Made by a program: the position numbers and the translations under genes
Assembly (NCBI GenBank): GCA_014529385.2
Contig: CM043953.1
Location: 80,856,338 to 80,920,337 of the forward strand
DNA from: Adiantum capillus-veneris
Taxonomy: Eukaryota > Streptophyta > Polypodiopsida > Polypodiales > Pteridaceae
Length of the DNA: 64,000 bases
Reading direction: 5' to 3'
The notes under the pieces: model-generated
Told to the model about the DNA's origin: nothing
The model's input: only the letters and a program-made list of their open reading frames with translations
The model's database searches: none
Part shown: positions 44,859 through 60,400 of the stretch, piece after piece
Layout: each line of letters starts with the position of its first letter
Position numbering within the stretch: the first letter of the stretch is position 1

Positions 44859-47362
44859 TGTCGAGAAATTTGCGGTCTTTCCAGGAAAGCACCAAGCTTT
44901 TGGTTGTGAGAGTCAGTGAGAAAACTCCAAAAACTTAAACCAGAGATGCCATGAATTCTAGGGTTTGGAAGGAAGTGCAGTCAAAGAAGCCCCACTCTTT
45001 CTCTCTTGCACTCACACACACTAAGAAAGAACACAAAAGAGAATATCAAAACAACACAAAGATGAAAACATCAAAGCTATGGTCATATCATGTCATGGGT
45101 AATATGAGGGGTTAATAGATGAGTTAATGGCGTTCAATCTTTGCCGACCAAACAAGCTACGAGTTGTTCTTTGGAATTGTAGTTTTGTGCTTACCATAAT
45201 ATATATGTTTTGTCTAGTGAGATCGGGATCAATTGTGTGTACAATCCTCTTGGTTCATAGCAAGATAACTACACTTATGTCAAAAGAAAAGTTATAGTCT
45301 ATAAGAGGTAGTATGATGTGATACAGTGAAAGAAGTATTTCATGGAGCCTTTCTGGGCCAAAGAGAAACACTATACGTTGTTGAAAGTGTGTTTTATGGA
45401 TAATTCATACGTTAACTGTAATAGATCGCACAGAGTGGAAGAGATAGAAATTCACATCATGTGGATTATTCATCTAGGATAACTTTAGTATGTGCAAAAT
45501 GTAGACATGAGAGAAGTGAAGAGAAGAGAAGTTTCCTTCCCAAGCCCTATTCTTGCTTGTAGGCAATAAAGATACTTCGTGAAGAGATGTACCTATAGCA
45601 AGGAGAACCTAGAATTTTTAGAGACAATGAATTTCTCAGAGTGAGAGAGATAGGTTTGGTTAGAGAGGGAGAGGAAATTAGAGATATATATTGGATTAGA
45701 GATGAAATAGAAAACAATAAGAAATCTACAAAATATCAAAGTAGAAAACATCTTATTTGACAAACCCTCTAGGAATTATTCACCATTTTTTATGGAGAGA
45801 GAAGAAGAGGAAAGACTTCAAGCCTTGATCGATGCAGTAAGTTCAAGACCTTCTTTGATTAGAGTTGATCTTTCAAGGATAGCTTACAAGATTGGCTAGT
45901 CTTCCTCTAGGAGCAAGTGTAGGCTTAGGCTTAGGCTTATGTTTTTGTTTATGGCTAAGTACAATTAGGCATTACTACTCTCGCTCCCTTATGAAATTAT
46001 CTCATGAATGGTTTACAAGGAAGAAGAGGTCCCCTTTTATAGGTGAAGGGAACCCCCAAGGATTTACACAAGAAGAGAAGAGCCAGTGTGAACAGAAACT
46101 GGCAAAGTTTGAAATGAGTTGTCCTTGCATGATGTGGGAAGACTGGGGTCCAGTATTTTGTTCATAACTCCTGAACCCTGGCTCCAATAAAAGTAAAAAT
46201 AGGGGCAAAACATTCAGCTCATAAGCTATGACTTCCATTCCATATACTTTTTCCAATTTGGATTGGAACCTTGTGTAAAAAAATCATCAAAATAGGGTAC
46301 ATTTATGGTAGCAAGTCTTATTGTGGTCCCCTTAGCTTAGACTTTCATTTGATTCCAAAGGACACCTCATGCAATATGAAAGCATGACATTGCTCCTTGA
46401 CAGATTTTTGTAAGCATCCTTGCAATAATTCATTAAAATGAGTGCATCTTTGAAAATCATTCAAGCTAGTGTCCCACTAGGATATGATTCTTCCTAGTAT
46501 GGGTTACCCAATCGTAGAAAATGGGAAAATAATGCGAATCTGAGTTGATCCTATTGGCAATGAAGAGCCTGCGAAGCCTGTGATGGCCCAAGGAGTAGCG
46601 CAGAGCCGAAGGCAACCTGCATGGTAGGATGGTACACGGGGATGAGGGCTGAGTCTGCTGCTTGGCCGTACTGGTTTACGACAATGGGAAAACGGGGTGT
46701 GGACAGCTGCCAGCAGGCTGCACAAAGCGGGGTGGAGGGTTGTCTATGCGTTGTTTTTTAAATTAAAAATGTATCCGACCCTGAGCAGAGAGGTCAGCTC
46801 GCCAAAGTGGTTTACGTCGATATCGAAGATCTCCTCGCTGATTAGGTGCTGAGATCTACTCCCATGCCAAAATCTTTTAGAACGCGAAAAGCCTCCAACC
46901 AAGAAAGGGATGTTGGGGGTAGAAGAATCTTGGTAACTAATGAAGAAATCTCGAGAGTTGCCAGTATGTCCTAGATATATTGGAAATATATCTAGTAGCT
47001 TTAAAAAGAAATATAAAAAATACATAGAATAAATATATATATATATATATATATATTGGAAGTTACCCTAGATATAGGATCTAGCTAGGGTGTGAGATGA
47101 TAATGAGATAGTAGAAAGAAAGGACCAATGCTTTTTGCCCCAAGTTAAAGAGGTGGAGCTATTGACGCTTTTCCCATAGTATTTTTTGACAGTAAAGCAA
47201 GAATATGTTACCCTTGAGATAAATATTAGGATGAGATAGAAAGCTTATTATTAAACTTAGATATGCATATGTACATTATAGGAAATATACTTATGTATCT
47301 AAAAAGTTGCAAGATAGATCTTGTAGCATTCGTTCCCACTATGTACGAGTCACATCACGACA
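44859..47362 (-). mobile_element. Family H LTR, complete (2,504 bp)
   Basis: Minus orientation begins TGTCGTGATG against the PPT at 47363 and ends TCTCGACA at 44859, giving TGTCG/CGACA inverted termini. The part 44859-45690 matches the H1 LTR at 6272-7118. A TATA box lies at 46031-46040, leaving an upstream (U3) part of about 1.3 kb. A TA tract lies at 47034-47056. As it follows pol on the same strand, it is the 3' LTR of H2. Confidence 0.82.
46030..46041 (-). promoter_or_regulatory. TATA box of the H LTR
   Basis: The minus strand reads CCTATAAAAGGGG, a canonical TATA in GC-rich context, suitable for the LTR promoter. Confidence 0.6.
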
Positions 47363-49635
47363 TCCGCCCCCTCTAAACCTGCACATCCTCCGGTATGTGC
47401 CACATTTTCTCTTTGTAAGATCAACCCTCTTATACATCTTCCTTGCTTTGTTCTTCACTGAATGATTCCAAAGCTTCATCTTCACTTTGATCTTTACTTG
47501 TGTTTTGCTCTTCCTCCTCGTCAACATCTTTTGGATCATTATCTCCTCTTCTCTTAAACATTTTGATCCTTTTTCTGCAATGGGAATCTTTACTTCTATA
47601 CCATTTAGTTCAGACAAGCTGTAAGTAGCATTTTCATGCACGTGCTTTGCAACGTACGGTCCAAACCATCTTTTTGAAAACTTACGCATGACTGTGTGCT
47701 GCTTATCAAGGCTACTATCATACAGTAAAACCCAGTCACCTTTATCAATTGCTTTGCTCCTGAGCCGATGCTGCTTATCAAAGTAGTCCTTGTTTCTTAA
47801 CATTGCATTTTTGAGTCGTTCTTTTGTAGCCTCAATGTCTCTAGGCCTTCTCTGTAGCTGCCTTATGTGCAATGCAAGGAGCTCCTTGCTATGCCCCTCT
47901 TGCCAAGGTAGTACATTCCATGTGGGAATTTTATCTTCAATTGGCATCACGGGTTTTTGACCATACATCAACTCCGTAGGCATATAACAAGTTATTGAGC
48001 TATGTGTTGTACGATCAGCCCATAAAGCATATGGTAATAGTGTTGGCCACTCACCAACTCTTCCTTCACAAGCCTTGGCCAAAGCTTTGATGATAGGAGG
48101 ATGCCCTCTTTCACTCTTTCCATTGCCTTCAGGATTGTAAGCTGTAGGAAGAGAAAGCTTGATTCCTAATCTGGAAAAGAACTCCCTTGCTTCCTTGGCA
48201 TCCAACTCACCTCTATCTACAACGATCTTCCTCACACAACCATAACATCAAATCTCCTCATCAAGAAGGAATTTGCACACAGCTTTTGTTGTTTTAGCTC
48301 TTAATGCTCTTCCTTCAACCTAGTTAGTTAGGTCCTCTCGTGCAAGAACCAAGTATCTCATCTCCCAGAGTCCTAAAGGCATTGTGACTAGATCCATAAC
48401 CCATTTATAGTGCATGGCTAATGGATATGTAGGGTGAAATCCATCACGATGTTGGGACATTTGAATACATTTAACAAGTTACACACAAATCTACAAATTG
48501 AGATACATATTTATACATACCCTTCCACCATTATTTTTCTTTCAACTTGGATAAGGTTTCCCACACATCCCTATGTCCAGCCCACAGACTCTCATGAAAC
48601 TCTTGCATGAGCTTTACTTGAGTCTCTTTTTCACATATTACCCATTGTGGTGTAGCACCCTTTTGTTTAGGATGCTTCCACAAGTAACCATCCCTCAAAA
48701 AGTACCCATATGCTTTCCTGTGTATCCTCGTAAATTCTTGTTCAGACCAATCATCCTGTTTTGCTAGAGTACTCAAATAGCTTCCAATAAGTAGCCAATC
48801 ACCTTCATAAAGCTCTTTCAAGAACAATTCAAGTGGATTAGTCATGCATACATTGCTACCTTTGACATGAGAGATAGAGTATAACTTTGTGCCTACATCA
48901 TCTCCGTCGTCAATCATATGTGACTCATCTTCATACCTTGCCCTTGATAGCATATCTGTCATTGTATTGTCTTTACCTGCAATGTGCTTAGACTCGGGAT
49001 TTAAGGACTCAATGTAGGCATCCACCGCAACATAGCAATGTATGGTGTTGAGCAGCTTGTAGTCATCCCAAGAAGTGGTAGACAATCTATTTCTACAACC
49101 ACACATGCACCAATTAGGTACTTTCTCCCATTTTTCAAGGCTGTAACCATACCCCATAACTCTCTCTTTATCCGTGGATAGTTTCTTTGGCGAGCACTTA
49201 GTTCCTTGCTCCAAATCTCACCAAATATATGTATCCTTCTTCGTCATCTTGCCCTATTGCCCATCCAGTTCCTGTATGGCTGGTATCTACTGTCACAACT
49301 ACTGGCCTTTGACACTCATAGTCTACCTTTCTCAAAGTTGGTGCTAATTGGAGCAACTCCTTTAGCTTTTACATGGATTTTACATGTGGTTCTGTCCATT
49401 TAAACTTTTGATTCTTTCTAAGCAACTGATGAAGAGGATCACCTACATGTGCATAATGTGGAATCCAAATAACATAAAAGACACATGCTCCCAAAAACCT
49501 TCTAACCTCAGTGACGCTAGTGCATGTTTCTTTCATTCTTTGGATGGCGTCTACCTTTTTTGGACAAGGTTTCCTACCATATGGCCCGCACATGTGCCCC
49601 ACAATGAGCACTTCATTGACACCAAACATAGACTT
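47339..49635 (-). pseudogene. pol: Family H gypsy pol remnant (H2): RT end, RNase H, integrase
   Basis: From right to left on the minus strand: RT thumb/connection (49629-49369: GHMCGPYGRKPCPKKVDAIQ, EVRRFLGACVFYVIWIPHYA); RNase H decayed near 49214-48900; the integrase zinc region (48700-48531: YFLRDGYLWKHPKQKG, MQEFHESLWAGHRDVWETL); then, after a break at 48236-48530, the integrase core and C-terminus in 298 open codons (IVVDRGELDAKEAREFF, LPTAYNPEGNGKSERGH, LLPYALWADRTTHSS, DKGDWVLLYD, RWFGPYVAKHV). In the core, the second catalytic Asp (VVDRG) and the Glu (KSERGH) remain. The frame ends 24 bases inside the LTR. The 5' side is cut at about 49635, where C4 integrase begins. No chromodomain is seen. 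Confidence 0.85.
47363..47374 (-). promoter_or_regulatory. H2 polypurine tract
   Basis: The minus strand reads AGAGGGGGCGGA directly before TGTCGTGATG. Confidence 0.85.
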
Positions 49636-49639
49636 TTTC

Positions 49640-50575
49640 CCATTTTCATAAGTGACCTGTTTTTCCTCTTAGCAACACCATTTTGCTGAGGTGTATAAGG
49701 CACTGTACAATGGTGTTTTATCCCATGGTAGCCATAAATGCATTAAATTCATGAGACATATACTCCCCCCCCGGATCGAAACGGAGGGTGTCCATAGTAC
49801 ATTTCGAGACATTTTCAGCCATAGCCAGCAATTGTTTGAAGCACAAAGACACTTCGGACTTCGCCTTAAGTGGATACACCCATGCATACCTGGAGTAATC
49901 ATCAATAAAAGTCACGAAGTAAAGGTAATTGCCCAAGAACGGAGTTTCCATGGGCCCACACACATCACTATGCACAAGATGCAACCTATATGTGTCCCTA
50001 ATTGAACCATCCTTTGGAAACTTAGAACGTTGCATCTTACCCAAAATACAGCCTTCACAGACATGTTTGGCAGGTGCTTCAAGAGGCGGCAAAGAAGCAA
50101 CCATATCAGATTTCTGCAAACGCAGAAAACTGGAAAAATTTAAATGACTAAAACGTGCATGCCAAAGTTTTGCATCTGAAATAGCCTTTGAATCCACAAC
50201 TACATTTGCAAAATTCTACCCACACTTTTCATACAAAGTGAGCTTATACAACCCATGGCATAAAATGCCAGGTGCAACAATTTCATCACCAAAACTGAGA
50301 TCATGTACAATACATTTGTCACCCATAAATTTGACTATAAGACCAAGTCTAGCAAGTGCAGATACAAAAAAAGGATTCTTCTCCCAGGTACATACAGTTC
50401 ATCAACAAGTGTGAAAGAACTGGAATTTGCAGCAATAAGCACAATCTTTCCAACTCCCTGAACCGGATAAGAGGATTTGTCGCACAAGTAAGTGAATTCC
50501 CATGAGGGACAGACTCAAGAGAGGCGAACAAATCACTATGTGAGGTAATGTGCTTTGTAGCATCCCTGTCAAAAT
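49640..50575 (-). pseudogene. pol: C4 copia protease, GAG-pre-integrase and integrase
   Basis: Minus strand. The protease motif reads YFDRDATKHIT (Gly of D-x-G lost, about 50555-50575). A frame at 50531 (FASLESVPHGNSLTCATN) follows, with breaks, then 160 open codons (50197-49718) with LWHARFSHLNFSSF, HVCEGCILGKM, LVHSDVCGPM, FIDDYSRYAWVYPLKAK and RFDPGGEYMSHEF. Beyond a stop comes TPQQNGVAKRKNRSLM at about 49650-49695. Both catalytic Asp residues are present; the catalytic Glu of the NGVAER box is Lys. Family H pol abuts the cut end. Confidence 0.85.
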
Positions 50576-50576
50576 A

Positions 50577-51510
50577 CTACACTTGTGAATTTGCAGCAAC
50601 TGACTTGCATGCATCATGGAAAATTGGATTATAAGTGCACTCTAAACTAAAAGCCCATTCTGCATCAACATCAACATCATACTCACCTTGCACAGAATAC
50701 TCAACCTCTTTCTTCTCAGCCTCTTTTTCCTTCAACTTAGGACACTGCTTGATCAAGTGATCATTAGCTTTACAATATGGCAACACATCTTCTTTTTGCC
50801 CTTATCACCAGAATTTACATACGAATTGCTGCTAGCAGAAGCATTACGAACATAAGATTTTCCACTCGCAGAAGAGCCATGAGAAGTGGCTGCATTACTG
50901 TTACCACCTTTTCTTTGAGCAGCAATAAAGGCCTGTTCAATTGCACGCTATTGTTGAGTATTCTGTGCAAGGTGAGTATGAGAACCAGCCTCTTTCTTCT
51001 CAGCCTCTTTTTCCTTCAACTTAGGACACTGCTTGATCAAGTGATCATTAGCTTTACAATATGGCAACACATCTTCTTTTTGCCCTTATCACCAGAATTT
51101 ACATACGAATTGCTGCTAGCAGAAGCATTACGAACATAAGATTTTCCACTCGCAGAAGAGCCATGAGAAGTGGCTGCATTACTGTTACCACCTTTTCTTT
51201 GAGCAGCAATAAAGGCCTGTTCAATTGCACGCTATCTAGTCTTGTTTTTTTTGGAAAGTGACTCTTGCAACATCAATGTGTATAACGCATCAAACTTGAC
51301 AACTTCAGGATTTCCTTGGGTCATAAGTCTCCAAGTATTAGCAAAAGTCTGGTAAGAATCTGGCAAGGCATCAAGAATAGTTTGCAAAAGGGAAATGTCT
51401 GAAATGACGTTACCTGCAAAAATAAGTTGCTCATTTATATCCTTAACACGAGCAAGGAAGTGTCCATATCGTCTTCCTGATGCATAATCTTCGACTCCAG
51501 CTCTTTACGC
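50577..51510 (-). pseudogene. gag: C4 copia gag C-terminal part with duplicated knuckle region
   Basis: Minus strand. The zinc knuckle half KANDHLIKQCPKLKEKEA is present twice because of a 284-bp duplication (50705-50988 and 50989-51240). In both copies the first Cys pair is damaged (a base is missing at the CHYCK position, giving PYCKAND). The gag core continues at 51250-51500 (ALYTLMLQESLSKKNKT region) up to the D insertion at 51511. Confidence 0.82.
50678..51240. repeat. 284-bp duplication with a 28-base inverted insert at the joint
   Basis: Unit 1 runs from 50705 and unit 2 from 50989. Between them, 50953-50980 is the exact reverse complement of 50678-50705, the bases just left of unit 1. 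A short non-matching AGAACCAG (50981-50988) completes the joint. Confidence 0.92.
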
Positions 51511-53662
<2,152 letters not shown>

Positions 53663-54055
53663 ACGTAGCAATGCAATGTGACTTGCATAAAGACCGACCA
53701 GAATATCCCAAGCATGTTTTGCAGATTTTGTTGAACGAATGTGAGCAGTAATAGTGCGCTTCACAAACAACGCAATCAATGCATGAGCATGCACATCGTT
53801 TACATCCCAACGAGCTTGTTCTGCCGTAGGAAAAACAACTGTAACAGTAGCAATCCTTCCAGCAAGGCTTGCAACATCCTCAACATCGCCTACATCCTCA
53901 GAACCAGGACGTACATCAATGCCCTGCACAATATTCAAGACACCCTTTGACATAAGAACATGTTGCATCATGTAAGCCCACATAGGGTAATTGTCCCCAT
54001 CCAATTTGTCCTCAACAACAAACATCTTGAACGCATCTGTGTTGTTGTGGGCCAT
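53663..54055 (-). pseudogene. gag: C4 copia gag N-terminal part
   Basis: ATG at 54055 (MAHNNTDAFKMFVVEDKLDGDN). Open through NYPMWAYMMQHVLMSKGVLN and AHALIALFVKRTITAHIRSTKSAKHAWDILVGLYAS to the D insertion. It retains Leu where C1 has a TAG at 26893 and His/Ala codons where C1 has a TAG near 26746, so it helps identify C1 lesions. The frame past the insertion edge runs into LTR D. Confidence 0.88.
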
Positions 54056-54211
54056 GACGAATGCCTGAACACCTGATGTGAAAATTGCCCAAAAAGAGGA
54101 GAAACAAAATTTTTGTCAACTTGCGAACGCTCTCCAAAGCTCACAGAAATCGGAGAAAGTGAGCAGGCATGTGCTGGAGCTGCTAGCGATTAAGCACGGG
54201 AGGACGCAACC

Positions 54212-54325
54212 TAGAGTGATGGGCGTATATACAATGCACGAGGAAAAAACCTCCTAGTGAGAGAAAAATGCCCTAGTGGCCCTAAGTATGTTCACACACA
54301 TCACTACCACATTTATATGGTAACA
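54212..54325 (-). mobile_element. C4 5' LTR fragment
   Basis: The outer half of the C LTR (TAGAGTGATGGGCG to TATGGTAACA). The inner half and the PBS are deleted: leader sequence joins directly at ACGCAACC/TAGAGTG. Confidence 0.85.
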
Positions 54326-54328
54326 ATG

Positions 54329-55556
<1,228 letters not shown>

Positions 55557-55581
55557 CTAGTACGGCAGCAGCCTTCGGCCG

Positions 55582-55648
<67 letters not shown>

Positions 55649-55754
55649 GAGTCATTGTGTTGCCCGGACGTTGCAGGCTACACCGTCGGGTGAGCAGCTG
55701 TCACCACGTGTCGGGGGCGGGGGGGAATCCCTCCCCCTATTATAATAGTATAGA
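55557..55754 (-). mobile_element. Helitron-like mini-element (198 bp)
   Basis: On the minus strand the 5' end is TCTATACTATTATAATAGGG, typical of plant Helitrons (TC start). The 3' end is CTAG, preceded ten bases upstream by a hairpin AGCGGCC-GAA-GGCTGCT (7-bp stem with one G-T pair). The flanking host bases are A on the 5' side and T on the 3' side, the AT target Helitrons use. The interior is a CT/GA tract (55583-55644) and a short GC-rich stretch. No Rep/helicase gene: non-autonomous. Confidence 0.7.
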
Positions 55755-57341
55755 TACATGATTTTTTAATAAAAAACGAAGCATTTATATCACCTTCAAG
55801 TCTTGACTAAATGGCCTAAGAAGGCTGAAAAATGTCTACCACCTTGATTAGATTAGAAATCTTGATTAAATTAGAAGACCTAAAAATGTTTATCACCTTG
55901 GTAGGCCCTCCAATAACGCAAGTTGAGCAGATGCCACTCGACTGGCCATGCATTTTCTTTAGCTATTAAGTTCTATGGTGCCTTGACAATTTACATATGT
56001 ATACATATAAGTGGCTCACTTGTAGAGTCTCATTTGGAGGCTATTTGATGGCCTCCATTCTTTGTGCTCTTGGGGTCTATAATGTGTTGATGTACTTGGT
56101 TGGCTAAAAGGACATAGCTACTTGGCATGGCTACTCGGACTGTTGAAGGTGAGAAGGGCATGTGGTGAGTTCAAATGCTACCACCACGGGTGACGGTACT
56201 AAGTGTGGGGACCAATGTGTGGACACGGACCTAGGTGTGAACATTGAAGTGACGGACGTATGTGTGAACATTGAAGTACAACAAGAGTCAAAAAGCTTGT
56301 GTACCATGTACTGTAAAATCAAAAACATATTTTAAACTAATAACGCCCAATGGTGAAGTGACAAATGGCGGGTATTAGAGGATGCCACGCATCCGAATCC
56401 CATTAGCTGGTGGGACCAGGCCTCAGTACATCTTCGTGTTGAGCAAACAGCTCTTACATTGTTTGTAGCGAAAGCGAATTGCCTGCATTCCTGAAGAACT
56501 CCACTGCCTGTCACAGAGGAAGCTCTTTGTCAAGCAATTACCCCTCTGCCTCTGAGCAGACGCCTCTGCTTCCGCCTTCCAAATGGGCTGGTGGGTTCGT
56601 GCCTTCCTTACGAAATTCGACATTGTTGGCGGGTAAGCACAGCAGATCTTCTTCTTTTCTAAGCTTGCTGGGATGTTGTTGAAGATGGGTACCTAGGCAA
56701 GCAGATCTTCTTCTTTTAGAAGCTTGCTGCACTGTTGAAGATAGGTACCTAGTTCTGTAGAGAATGTTAATGTGTGTGTGTGCGCGCGCGTGCGCACCAT
56801 TCTTCTCATTGCATGTGTGAATCTTCAGTAGTGCAGCGAAACTCAGACTGTCATATGGGGGCCGGAAGCATAGGGAGTGAGTCAACATCTGAGTTTGGGA
56901 TGCTGTAGTAAAAAAAAAGAAAAGAGATGCAGAGTTTTAAAATAGTTAATTGATGGTTCACAGTCACGAGATGTCTTGCATGAGTTTGAGGCATGGAGAA
57001 CGTGCAAATTCGGAAGAGCAGCAAACATTTGAAGTGGACTAACATATTTTGTGTGTGCAGCTTATGTGTGTGTGCACTCTCATGTGTTGAGGGTGTATAA
57101 AACTAGCTAGATATTTAGTGAGCAGGAGAGTCTTATTATTACTTCTATCCTCTTTTGCCATCATCTCTGTTGATTTTTTTTTTCCCTTGTGATTATTCTC
57201 TCTTCTATCCTCTTTTGCTATCATCTCTGTTGATTTTTTTTTTTCCTTGTGATTATTCTCTCTTCTCTCTGAGGGACGCCCAGTCACTTTTTGTGTTTTC
57301 TTCACAAGGAGGGGCCTTAATACATAGCTTCTCTCAACTTC
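55755..57341. other. Spacer with short tandem duplications
   Basis: No supported gene. Direct duplications: GTGTGAACATTGAAGT twice (about 56236 and 56260); a 59-bp unit twice at about 56642-56755 (CAGATCTTCTTCTTTT start); a 60-bp unit twice at about 57153-57272 (ATCATCTCTGTTGA core). A GT/GC tract lies at 56770-56797. Confidence 0.6.
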
Positions 57342-57488
57342 TTTTTTTTTTTCCCGAGAAAAAGATCCTTCTATTAGTTAATGAAAACTGCCCATAGGGC
57401 TACAACCACCTCTGCAAGAGAGGGCTACAACAAGCATGATGGGGAGACTCTCCCAATGAAAAAACATCATATATACAATGAGGCTAAA

Positions 57489-60400
57489 TCAAGAGATGAG
57501 AGGAGGGAAGAGCCACACAGGTGGACAGTAGTGGCATCTGAGCACCCCCTGGACTATGGTGTAGAAAGGCCCAGGGCGCCAGAGTCGGAGGAAAGCCTCG
57601 CGGCGCTCCCGCATGCGGTCGGAGCTGCCCTGTAGTCCCTCAAGCTGTCCTCTGAGAGTAGGGATCAGCTCTAGCCAAAAGTCATGAACAGTCTCTGCTG
57701 GTGGCACAGGGCGAGCCTCAAAGATGCGGAACCAGCGGGCCCGTCAGATGAACCAAAGTGTCAGGTCACTGATAAGCTCCCAACACTCCTCTCTCTCACT
57801 GCACCACTCCTGTGGAGTAAGCTGACAGTGACAGTCCCAAAGACAGTGACGCTGACTCTCCACCAAATGGTCACAAGCTGCACATGTGGCAGAGAGACCA
57901 CTATGCACCAGCCAACTTTTTACTGCTGTGGCTCTATGTGCGACCAACCACTGAAACAAGGTGACTCGCCTCGGCTGTCTGGAGTCCCACAACCTCTCCC
58001 AAAAGTCTGCCAAGAACTTGACTGTGAGACCCTCCTCCTGCCAATGACATGCTGTAGCGGGGAGGGCCTCTCTCTGTGCTGCTAGTATATGACATCCCAG
58101 TTGAACAGTGTACTGAAAGAAAGGGACTCCTGGGTGGTCTGCAGAAGAGAAGGGGTCCCTCCATAGCCACTCACCAGGATCCCACTGTACTCGTGCCAGC
58201 GGACAACACTCCCAAGCCCATAGCCTCTAGTGTCCTGTCTCAAGAACTGCTGGGTCAGGGTCTATGATGAAGGTCCTCCCACAGATGCCCACTACTTGGA
58301 TCCTCTGAAAACAGCACTCTGCTACCTGCGGGGCCTCTACTGCAACTCGCTGTAGTCGTCCCCCACCCTGAAGCTCGAAGAACAGGGTTGAGACAGACTC
58401 TGAGCAGGCCTTGACTGAAATGAGAACCTCCAGTCGTGTGAAGGCTCCCATCCATCGAGGTGCTACTGGCTCGAGAGGCGTGAGCCACTCAGCTGGAACT
58501 GACTCTGTGATGTCCTGACACATGCTCTGCACCCCTCTCATGCCCTGTAGCTGGAAACCCTGCACCTCCTTTGACAAACCTTTGAACTCTAGCCAGTCAC
58601 CTAGAGAGCGCGCTGGACCTGTTGCCATGGGACCCCAAGAAACATGAGGCCGACTACCAACCAAGTGGCCTCTCTGAGTGCTAACCATGGGGTTCCAGAC
58701 GAGGGGCTGCCGTAGGCGCTCCTCCATGCACGTCGGCTGTCTCTGCTCCAGGCCACGCTGTAAGAGCTCCCAAGATCGAAGCAAACTCACAGCGAAGCGG
58801 TCCTCCAGTCTCTTGCTCAAACCAACTCGGCGCAACTTTGTAAAGATCCATCTGGTTGAAGGTTGCCAAGGGCCTCGTGACTGAGGCACCCTGGCACGAA
58901 GCCTGTGCAGCAAGAACTCCTTCCAGGGCTCCTCTCCTGGAAGAAGTCCTCTGACTACGAACTTCCCAAGAAGGGCTCTGCTTTGCTGTGCTGGATCAAT
59001 GATCCCAAGCCCTCCCTGAGAACAAGGAAGTGTGATGACCGACCAAGCCACCTTGGCTCGGGCAATCTGAGTGTCACGACCTGACCAAAGGAAGTTCCCG
59101 ATCAGCCTCTCTACCTGGCTGATACAACAACTCGAGAAGATCCAGCAAGAAGTGATGTACCACATAGTCTCCAACAACACCTGGTTGGCAACTACTACTC
59201 TACCCGCCAGCGAAAGTCGTGCTGAGCTCCAATGTAAGAGCTTTCTCGTGATGGACAGGAGAAGAGAAGCAATCTGCTGCTCGGGGGACAAGTCCAAACC
59301 AACCTGACAACCCAAGTACCGAACTGCAGTCCCTGGGGGAATCCACCTGAAACCCTCGCTTGGCATCCAATCTGGCACAGGAGCACTACCAACCGAGAAA
59401 GCCACTGTCTTTCTCCAGTTGATCAGTGCGCCCGATGCACAACAGAAGGTCTCCAAAGCCTTGCTCACATCTGTGTAGATTGGCCTCCTGACCCTCTAAG
59501 TACAGGGCTGAGTCATCGGCAAACTCAGCGTCCAGTAGCTCATCTCCCCGAATAGGGAGTGCTAAGCCCCGTAGACCAACCTGCTGTGACACCAAAAATC
59601 TGCTCATCGCCTCCGCATAGAACAGAAAGAGAAAGGGGGCAAGAGGACAACCTTGTCTGACCGAGCGTGTGAGCATGAAGCGCTCACCTCTACCTCCTGC
59701 CAAAAGCACCTGACTGCGAGCCTGTCCGTACAAGGCTGACACCCCTCTGATTCAAGCATCTGAGAAGCCCATCCTGCGTAGAGTGCCCTCAAGAAAGTCC
59801 CAGTCAACTTTGTCGTATGCCTTCTCAAAATCGAGAAGAAGAATCACAAGGTCCTCCCCACGGAGCCGTGCCAGGGCAGAAGCCTCCCAGAAAGTGAAGA
59901 TGTTGTCAAGGATACTGCGTTCCTTGACAAAACCTGTTTGGGTCCCATGTATAAGGCTCTCCAAAAGTGGCTGAATCCTCAAACTCAGAGCCTTGGCAAG
60001 AATTTTGTAGGCTGAGTTGAGGATGGTGATGGGGTGCCACTGTCGAATCTCATCCAAGGAGCCACCCTCCTTTGGGATGAGGTAGATCAGGCCCTCACTC
60101 ATGCTATTAGGCATCACTCCTGTGTGCAAAATGTATTGAAAGGCACTACAAAGATCTGGGCCAAGCAGGTCCCAGTACTCCAAGAAAAAGCTGGGAGTCA
60201 GCCCATCCTCACCTGGACAGCTACCACGAGGGAGGGCCCTAAGAGCCGTGTGCAGCTTCTCAAGCTGAAGTGGCATCTCTAGCCTCTGGCGCATCTCCTC
60301 TGTCACAAGACAAGGCATCTGTCCCCAAACCTGCTCCCTACATGCATCCTGCTGCTCTGTCTGGGGCTCAGCTAACAGTAACTCACGGTAAAAGTCAGTA

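Noticed and set aside
46504-47025. Possible organelle-derived segment
   Set aside because: Two minus-strand frames looked protein-like and the patch is GC-richer, but I could not match any plastid or mitochondrial gene. The stretch lies inside the complete H LTR, whose ends and PPT explain it.
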